A DNA stretch of 64,000 bases from positions 1,922,001-1,986,000 of the forward strand of contig NZ_JBHTIT010000001.1 of the NCBI RefSeq assembly GCF_042677145.1, in the 5' to 3' direction. Positions 58,284-64,000 of this stretch are shown here, in pieces (the stretch's first letter is position 1; the number at the start of each line of letters is the position of its first letter). The position numbers and the translations under genes were made by a program. This DNA comes from Perlucidibaca wandonensis. Lineage in GTDB: Bacteria > Pseudomonadota > Gammaproteobacteria > Pseudomonadales > Moraxellaceae. The notes under the pieces were generated by a model. That model ran no database searches and had not been told where the DNA came from. It was given only the letters and a program-made list of their open reading frames with translations.

Positions 58284-60593
58284 TCCAAGTGCCGCAAAAA
58301 CGGTATGAAGCACTTGCTGTACTGGCGACAAGATTGGCTCGAGTAACTGATCGACACGGAAAGTAACTTCGCGTGTTGCCGTCATCAGTAGCGCGCTCAC
58401 TGCGTTGCCTGGCAGCGCTGCACCCTCAGCAATTTCGGGGGAAGCTTGATCAAAAGGCAGTACGCCAGTGGTTAGGTTGCGCAGCAAGCGATTAACCGCG
58501 CCTAGCGCGGCATCATTAATAGCACTTGTTTGTACCGTACCCAGTGCGGCAATTAGTGAGGATGTATCCACTAACGCATTGGCGGCTAATCGTGCGCCAC
58601 CACCCAGAACCGGAATATCGCCTACGCCTTGCTCAGCTGCCTCAGCAGCGGCAGCCAAACTGCGTGCCAGAGTCACCAAGGGAGCCACCACCGCACTTAA
58701 GTCTTGGCGCTCGCAGGCACTGGCCTGCCTCGGACTTGCGACGGCACTACGATATTGCGCCGTCACTGTAGGCATATCTTTAAATGCCGCAGGTAAGGTG
58801 GCATTAGCTGGAAATGTGGTGGCCAAGCGATCGCCTAACGCTTGCATGCGCGCTAAAACATCGCGCCCAGCAGCTTGCTGTAAGGCAGCTGCCGACTGCG
58901 GTTGGCGCGCAGAATCAGCACTGGCGCTGAGCACTACGTCGGCAATGTCTAGGCTAGCCAATGTCACCTGTGTCATTGCGGCCATAAGGGTTGCGGAAGA
59001 GTTATTGCCCTTAGTCCAAGGAGCTAGCCCTTGACTCAGTGCTGTCTGCATGGGGTCAAAAGGCCCTGGCGCAGCTATTAATGCCGAAGATCGATTGGCC
59101 GCCGGCTGGTTAGCCGTGGGCGCTAAATCGCTAGGCACGACCGTAGCTTGGCAATTATTTGCGGGCAGACCACTAAAGCCTGCCGACTCAGGTAAGCCCA
59201 CGGGGTCACGACGAGTAATCGTGTCTGCGCTGTCATTATGGCCTGCCAAATAACTGCTTAGGCCATCCGATGCAACTTCATCCTGCACGCGCACATAACG
59301 ATAGCTCACGGTTTTATCTGCTGTGCCATCAATCTTCACAATAGCCGTTTCGCGATCACCCTCACCGGCTACAACGTTGTACATCTCAGCGCGTAAGATA
59401 GGTTTAGCCGAATCTGAAGCAGCACTCACCTCCACCCAGAAAAAGCCATATTGCTCATAGCGCTGCAGGCGTGCGAGATTGCGTGACTCATCACTAGCTG
59501 AGCGCGTTTTACCACCGGCACCGGAAACAATGAACTCAGTTTTGCCACAGCTGGGCACACTCGTAAGCCACTGCAGGTCATGATCATGGCCATTGAAATA
59601 CACATCGGCCTGATCGCAGACAGCCTCTTCCATGAAGTCTTTGTAGCGCTGACCTGCCAACACCGGCAATAGCGCGGCCTGCAAAGAGGGCGCCAGTGGG
59701 CTCGCCGTAGACTGCCCTGCTTGCCCAAACAGCAGGTCATCGTAGTTACCGGCGTTGCCATGCTCGCCGTTTGATAAGTAAGGGTGATGAGCGAAGGCAA
59801 ATTTCATCCGAGCATTGCTCTTTCGCATCCCCTGCTTCAGCCAATTAAGCTGGCGTAAACCATAAGTGCTGTAGCTGTACTCTGGTGAGGCATCGGGAAA
59901 GCCGCCCGCCACTTGATTTGAGTCAATAGCGAAAAAGTGCAGCAGAGGCTTGGCCTTGGTACCGCCAGCAGTGAAGTCGTAATAGCGAGAAGGCATTTGC
60001 CAACGTGGTGTTTTGCGTGGATTACTAGCATCTATGCCTGTCACATCGATAGGCGCATAGGTGTAGTCAACCTGGTTTTCGCCACGCGCATTACCAGCGC
60101 CATCTCCGCCGAAAAAAGCGCTGTTGTCATGATTACCCGAGACCATGAAAAACGGCAGATCATTAGGGAAGTTAAGGTAAGCGCGCTCAAACTTATCAAA
60201 GAATTGTGGATCACTAGCAGAACGCGTACCTTCCTCATAAATATTGTCGCCTAGGCCAAGAACAAACTGACAACCTTGGCGAATCGCCGCGGCACGAGTA
60301 AGCGATGCTTTCCCAGTCGAACGACCCTTAGCCTCGCAAACATCTGCCATCGCGGCGCCTACAGCCATCTGGCCATCAGAGCCTGAGCCAGCATCGCCCA
60401 CCACTAAAAACCGTACGCGATTAGCATCTAGCGTTTCCGGCTGCACCTCGGGCGTAGTATCTGGATTATTGATATCTGGTGGCGTGGTGCCTGGCCCTGC
60501 CAACTGCGCCGAACGACCACCCGATGAACCGCCACAAGCCACCAGAGTCGCAACTAGCAAACCCATGCTCACGAGTTGAAATTGCTTATTCAT
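58272..60593 (-). CDS. Lipoprotein metallophosphoesterase with unknown C-terminal domain
   Basis: The 773-residue protein has a lipoprotein signal (L-V-A-C-G-G) and a calcineurin-like phosphoesterase domain (about residues 60-400): V-V-G-D-A-G, G-L-G-D-N-I-Y, V-S-G-N-H-D, A-H-H-P-Y-L and N-G-H-D-H-D. This is closest to purple-acid-phosphatase-like enzymes. The last ~310 residues are Ala/Ser-rich and helical, with no family I recognise. It starts inside the stop of the PhoD-like gene (TAATG). Confidence 0.88.
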   Translation of the reverse strand: MNKQFQLVSMGLLVATLVACGGSSGGRSAQLAGPGTTPPDINNPDTTPEVQPETLDANRVRFLVVGDAGSGSDGQMAVGAAMADVCEAKGRSTGKASLTRAAAIRQGCQFVLGLGDNIYEEGTRSASDPQFFDKFERAYLNFPNDLPFFMVSGNHDNSAFFGGDGAGNARGENQVDYTYAPIDVTGIDASNPRKTPRWQMPSRYYDFTAGGTKAKPLLHFFAIDSNQVAGGFPDASPEYSYSTYGLRQLNWLKQGMRKSNARMKFAFAHHPYLSNGEHGNAGNYDDLLFGQAGQSTASPLAPSLQAALLPVLAGQRYKDFMEEAVCDQADVYFNGHDHDLQWLTSVPSCGKTEFIVSGAGGKTRSASDESRNLARLQRYEQYGFFWVEVSAASDSAKPILRAEMYNVVAGEGDRETAIVKIDGTADKTVSYRYVRVQDEVASDGLSSYLAGHNDSADTITRRDPVGLPESAGFSGLPANNCQATVVPSDLAPTANQPAANRSSALIAAPGPFDPMQTALSQGLAPWTKGNNSSATLMAAMTQVTLASLDIADVVLSASADSARQPQSAAALQQAAGRDVLARMQALGDRLATTFPANATLPAAFKDMPTVTAQYRSAVASPRQASACERQDLSAVVAPLVTLARSLAAAAEAAEQGVGDIPVLGGGARLAANALVDTSSLIAALGTVQTSAINDAALGAVNRLLRNLTTGVLPFDQASPEIAEGAALPGNAVSALLMTATREVTFRVDQLLEPILSPVQQVLHTVFAALGLSR

Positions 60594-62434
60594 TATATTG
60601 CCTCCACTTGACTCGGCAGATGCTGAGTACCTGCCACAGGGCGCGGGCCCGTGTTTGATGAAATTAACCTATTAGTACCTGATAACACCTGAAATTGCCG
60701 ACGCTTAGCTGTATTTTCTTCGCCAATCAACGCCTCATCAGTAATACTTTTCGCATAACGCCATTCAGCCACCATGCGCTCGGGCGTAACATCTACCATG
60801 ATAAAGCCCTTACTTTTTAGCTCGGTATATTTGATATGAGGATTAGCCAAGGGCAAGGCCACACTCACGACCTCCGCCACACCCTCAGGGAAACCAGGGG
60901 ACGTTACCGATGGCGCCACTAGCTCAACGCCAAAGGGCTTCTCAAAGCCACCGCCAATAAGCAGCGCAGGATTTTCATATAACTCCATGGCCCAGCTGGT
61001 ATGGATATCACCTGTTAATACGACTAGATTTTCCATGCCGATAGCACGAATAAAGTTGCGAAGGCGATCTCGCTCAGCGACATAACCATCCCACTGATCT
61101 AGATTGACAGCGATTAAGTTGCCCAAGACTTTTTGACCAAGCAGCTGAATCTGAGGCAGCTCCACTAAATTCAGCTGACCAAACATGATTTGCTGACCTA
61201 AGAAGGTCCAGCGCGCACCTTGGTTTTTCGCTTCTAATAGCTGCAACTGAAGCCATTGCCTTTGGTTGTCGCCTAAAAGTGAGCGGTTTGCATCGAAACG
61301 AGAAGGGTCAACTGCCGGAATGGCCGCTTGTTTATCACGCCCAATAATTCGCGTATCCAACATAATAATGTCGAGCAAGTCGCCAACACGCAGACGACGA
61401 TAAATCACCTCACGCGGGTCAGGACGCAGGCTTTCTGGTAAGCGATCAAACTGCTCACGTAAAGGCATCCAGTTAAAATAGGCTCGAATCGCATGGCCTT
61501 TACGCTCTTCGTAAACACCTTCGGAGCCTTCCGTGTGATTTTCTGCGCCAGAGCGATAACTATCGTTAGCGATTTCGTGGTCATCCCAAACTGGAATCAT
61601 TGCAAATGATGCATGCAGCTTCTGCAATTCCGGATCGCGCTTATATTGCGCATGACGCAAGACATAGTCTTTTTGCGTCAGCATTTCTGTCGCAGGCTCA
61701 GGAGTACGCGAAATACCATTGCGCGTGAGTGCAGAGCCATCTCCGTACTCACCTTCACCATATTCGTAGAGATAATCGCCAAGATGCACAACAAAATCGA
61801 GATCATCTTGCTTATTAATCAGCTCATAAACGCTAAAAAAACCAGCTGGCAAATTGGCACAGCTCGTCACGGCAAAGCGAGCCTGTGACACTGGCGCAAG
61901 CGGCATTGTGCGGCCACGACCGATGCGTGACGCCTGGCTACCGGCGTAGAAGCGATAGTAAATAAATTGCCCAGCTGGCAAGCGGTGCAATTGACCTTCG
62001 GTGAACACCGCGTCGGCATAGGCAGCGGCATTACCTAGATCGACCTTAACCGTGAAGTCTCGTGCGCGATGCGCTAGAAATGTGCCCAAGCGCTGCACAC
62101 GCATTTCATCAGCAAAGGCCTCTGCGACATCAGCATCAGCCAAGCGCTTAGCCGAAATGATATAGGCCAGTGTTACTGGCACCCATTCCACGGCATCAGA
62201 TGAAGGCGTAATCGCAGTCCATACAATCAAGCTATCTGCGGTTGGGTCGCCACTTGCAACGCCATGCTCGAAGGCTCGCTCGGGCATCAGCAAAGTGTCT
62301 GTCTCAACACTGCTCAAGTACTCCGCAGTCGTTTTGGCAGTACCTATTCCTGAGCTTCCGCCACCACAAGCAACCAAGCTTGAGAGACTGACCCCAACGG
62401 CCACACTACGACCAATAAATTGACGACGACGCAT
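60593..62434 (-). CDS. phoD: PhoD-family alkaline phosphatase/phosphodiesterase
   Basis: The 613-residue protein has a Tat-type N-terminus (R-R-R-Q-F-I-G-R-S) with lipobox L-V-A-C-G-G. The PhoD domain follows: G-V-A-S-G-D-P-T-A-D, a central V-H-L-G-D-Y-L-Y-E-Y, V-W-D-D-H-E-I-A-N-D, L-T-G-D-I-H-T-S-W. PhoD enzymes release phosphate from diesters using Ca/Fe. The second phosphoesterase overlaps its stop by one base, so they are a unit. No Pho box was identified in the 92-base upstream gap. Confidence 0.92.
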   Translation of the reverse strand: MRRRQFIGRSVAVGVSLSSLVACGGGSSGIGTAKTTAEYLSSVETDTLLMPERAFEHGVASGDPTADSLIVWTAITPSSDAVEWVPVTLAYIISAKRLADADVAEAFADEMRVQRLGTFLAHRARDFTVKVDLGNAAAYADAVFTEGQLHRLPAGQFIYYRFYAGSQASRIGRGRTMPLAPVSQARFAVTSCANLPAGFFSVYELINKQDDLDFVVHLGDYLYEYGEGEYGDGSALTRNGISRTPEPATEMLTQKDYVLRHAQYKRDPELQKLHASFAMIPVWDDHEIANDSYRSGAENHTEGSEGVYEERKGHAIRAYFNWMPLREQFDRLPESLRPDPREVIYRRLRVGDLLDIIMLDTRIIGRDKQAAIPAVDPSRFDANRSLLGDNQRQWLQLQLLEAKNQGARWTFLGQQIMFGQLNLVELPQIQLLGQKVLGNLIAVNLDQWDGYVAERDRLRNFIRAIGMENLVVLTGDIHTSWAMELYENPALLIGGGFEKPFGVELVAPSVTSPGFPEGVAEVVSVALPLANPHIKYTELKSKGFIMVDVTPERMVAEWRYAKSITDEALIGEENTAKRRQFQVLSGTNRLISSNTGPRPVAGTQHLPSQVEAI

Positions 62435-62526
62435 ACCTAAACCCTCTCCAGCTAATAGGCGAGAGAGGCTAGCGTGACATCATGACACTTTGACTAAAGC
62501 AGATGAAAAGAGCGCTGAGTACTTGC

Positions 62527-63771
62527 TTAAACGCTCTCTATTACTCGACCACTGAGTGTTTGCCCAGCAAATAGGCTATTGCGGCCTACCGACTGCCAGT
62601 TGGCATCGCAGGCTTGCCAACTGAGTAAAGGATCAATAACCACAGCTCCGCTGGCCAAGCTCAAGCTACCAATTGGCTGAGCAATAACGCCTGCCGGTGC
62701 ACTGGTCAGTGCCTCAATCAAACGCTGCTCGGTCAAATCGCCATTGGTCACTAAACGCAGGCCCAGCGGCAACACCGTCTCCAGCGTCGACATGCCGGGC
62801 AAAGCCTCGGCAAACGGTGCTAGTTTCGCCGAAGCATTTAGTGGCTGGTGATCAGAGCAAATGGCATCAATCACACCATCACGCACACCAGCAATAAGCG
62901 CCAAACGATCGCTTTCGCGGCGCAATGGCGGCCGCACATGCGCCATGGCATTGAAACCATCGATAGCCATCTCGGTCAGATGCAGCTGGTGCATAGAAAC
63001 ATCGGCGGTTACTGGCAAGCCTTTGGCTTTGGCGTAACGAATCAGTTCGACCGAGGCTGCGCAAGAGAGCTGGCCGATGTGCGCGCGCACACCCGTTTGC
63101 TCAACTAGCAAGATGGCTGTCGCTAAAGCAACAGTCTCAGCCGTATCAGGAATGCCCGTTAAGCCCATGCGCGAGGCCATAAAGCCATCGTGAGCACTGC
63201 CTTTGGCTAATGACGGTTCTTCGAGTGAGAAAAACACCGTCATGTCCATGCTGCTGGCGTATTCCAAGCAGCGTAGCAAAGTCTCTGTGCTGGCCAATGG
63301 ATTGCGCGCTTGGCTGACGCCAACGCATCCCGCCGCTTTCAAGCCGCCCATGCCTGCGAGCGCACTGCCTTCGAGGCCACGCGTCATGGCGCCGAGCGGA
63401 TAGACTTTGGCAAAGCCAGCAGCCTGAGCCTTTTCAATAACTTGTGCCGCTAAAGCGCCATGATCAATCACAGGATTAGTGTCTGGCGGCATCACCACAT
63501 GACCAAAGCCGCCAGCACGCGCCGCGCGCGTTTCGCTGGCGATAGTGCCGTGCTTTTTCGGGCCAGGCTCGCGTAATCGCGCACAAAGGTCGACAAACGC
63601 AGGTGTCAGCCACAGGCCTTTGCCATCACGAATCTCAATGGATGAGTCACTTAATGCCGCCTCGCCTAAAATGGTCGGCTCACCGGCACAGATGCGAGCA
63701 TCAGTAACGAGATCCAAGCCTTGAGCCGGATCAATAACGCGAATGCCGCGATACACAATTGCTGTGCTCAT
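62527..63771 (-). CDS. pyrC': Inactive dihydroorotase-like protein PyrC'
   Basis: The 414-residue protein has the amidohydrolase fold, but the metal motif H-x-H is lost: the position reads F-V-D-L-C-A-R-L-R-E-P-G where active enzymes have D-x-H-x-H-x-R-E-P-G. Such non-catalytic PyrC' (PyrX) proteins form a complex with aspartate carbamoyltransferase PyrB. It overlaps pyrB by 4 bases (ATGA), as expected for a stoichiometric partner. An active pyrC must lie elsewhere. Confidence 0.95.
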   Translation of the reverse strand: MSTAIVYRGIRVIDPAQGLDLVTDARICAGEPTILGEAALSDSSIEIRDGKGLWLTPAFVDLCARLREPGPKKHGTIASETRAARAGGFGHVVMPPDTNPVIDHGALAAQVIEKAQAAGFAKVYPLGAMTRGLEGSALAGMGGLKAAGCVGVSQARNPLASTETLLRCLEYASSMDMTVFFSLEEPSLAKGSAHDGFMASRMGLTGIPDTAETVALATAILLVEQTGVRAHIGQLSCAASVELIRYAKAKGLPVTADVSMHQLHLTEMAIDGFNAMAHVRPPLRRESDRLALIAGVRDGVIDAICSDHQPLNASAKLAPFAEALPGMSTLETVLPLGLRLVTNGDLTEQRLIEALTSAPAGVIAQPIGSLSLASGAVVIDPLLSWQACDANWQSVGRNSLFAGQTLSGRVIESV

Positions 63772-64000
63772 GGCGCAACCTCCGCTGCACGGTCGGCATC
63801 TTGGCCGTCCATTGCCATTGCTAACACCGCCATACGCACCGCGATGCCGTAATTAACTTGCTTAAGAATCAGCGATTGCGGGCCATCGGCCAACTCAGAT
63901 TCAATTTCTACGCCGCGATTTATCGGGCCTGGATGCATCACCAACACATTTGGCTTGGCCACTTTCAAGCGCTCGCGGGTTAGACCATACATGCTGTAAA
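63768..64000 (-). CDS. pyrB: Aspartate carbamoyltransferase, 3' part only
   Basis: The last ~77 residues of the pyrimidine-pathway enzyme that joins carbamoyl phosphate and aspartate. Visible motifs are M-Y-G-L-T-R-E-R, V-M-H-P-G-P-I-N-R-G-V-E-I and the following S-E-L-A-D-G-P-Q-S-L-I-L-x-Q-V. The gene continues past the right edge. Its stop overlaps the PyrC' start. Confidence 0.95.
   Translation of the reverse strand, partial: YSMYGLTRERLKVAKPNVLVMHPGPINRGVEIESELADGPQSLILKQVNYGIAVRMAVLAMAMDGQDADRAAEVAP

Noticed and set aside
58468..59034. 188-codon plus-strand frame opposite the metallophosphoesterase C-terminus
   Set aside because: It arises from Ala/Ser-rich GC-rich codons on the other strand, with no ribosome site or recognisable motif.
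1..64000. tRNA, rRNA, prophage, insertion sequences
   Set aside because: I looked through the intergenic gaps and saw no cloverleaf, transposase, integrase or terminal repeats; a covariance-model scan would be needed for small RNAs.

Overview
The window is chromosomal DNA from a gammaproteobacterium. From memory, gene order over roughly 25-64 kb follows the Pseudomonas aeruginosa mutM-to-pyrB neighbourhood: mutM, coaD/ferredoxin, GMC oxidoreductase, aldehyde dehydrogenase/TetR, rsmD, the M16 protease pair, ftsYEX, rpoH, thiS/thiG, trmB, hemW, rdgB, metW/metX, yggT, proC, yggS, pilT, pyrC', pyrB. It is not a typical Pseudomonas: it has a GTP-type PEP carboxykinase, a split glycine decarboxylase (GcvPA type), several large 'CGG' lipoproteins and a merged leucine/terpenoid-type operon. 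A Nevskiales-like or other deep gammaproteobacterial lineage is my guess, not a demonstration. No rRNA, tRNA, CRISPR array, insertion sequence or prophage was found.

Layout. 1-2.1 kb: glycine cleavage gcvT-gcvH-gcvPA (partial), minus strand. 2.3-4.2 kb: pckG. 4.3-7.3 kb: membrane protein, MpaB-type oxygenase and a lipoprotein alpha/beta hydrolase. 7.4-15.0 kb: five-gene acyl-CoA operon (isovaleryl-CoA dehydrogenase, AtuA-family protein, carboxylase beta, hydratase, biotin-containing carboxylase alpha), divergent from an AraC-type regulator with a 14-bp repeat pair in the shared promoter region. 16.3-17.9 kb: HSL-type hydrolase and rpmB-rpmG. 18-20.8 kb: penicillin-acylase-type lipoprotein. 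21-24.8 kb: DUF815 ATPase, ECF sigma factor, zinc-type anti-sigma, Cys-Gly-repeat secreted peptide, DUF692 (MNIO) enzyme and DUF2063 partner. 24.8-25.7 kb: mutM. 25.7-28.2 kb: an AT-richer insert (LysR, VOC protein, LysE exporter). 28.3-49.3 kb: housekeeping genes (coaD, fdx, rsmD, M16 pair, ftsYEX, rpoH, thiS, thiG, trmB) plus a voltage-sensor-like protein coupled to a cNMP-binding patatin. 49.3-57.2 kb: long minus-strand run yggS-proC-yggT-metX-metW-rdgB-hemW-DUF188 and two unknown genes. 57.2-64 kb: PilT-like ATPase, two phosphoesterases, inactive dihydroorotase pyrC' and the 3' end of pyrB.

The most interesting system is the 21.8-24.8 kb cluster. It looks like a ribosomally made, post-translationally modified copper-binding peptide of the bufferin / HvfA (oxazolin) class, with its own stress-type sigma factor and a candidate promoter of matching type before the peptide gene. 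The peptide has six Cys, each followed by Gly, mostly in E-A-K-C-G units. Second in interest is the 7.4-15 kb operon, which joins an isovaleryl-CoA dehydrogenase to partners that look like the acyclic-terpene (Atu) enzymes and lacks an HMG-CoA lyase gene.
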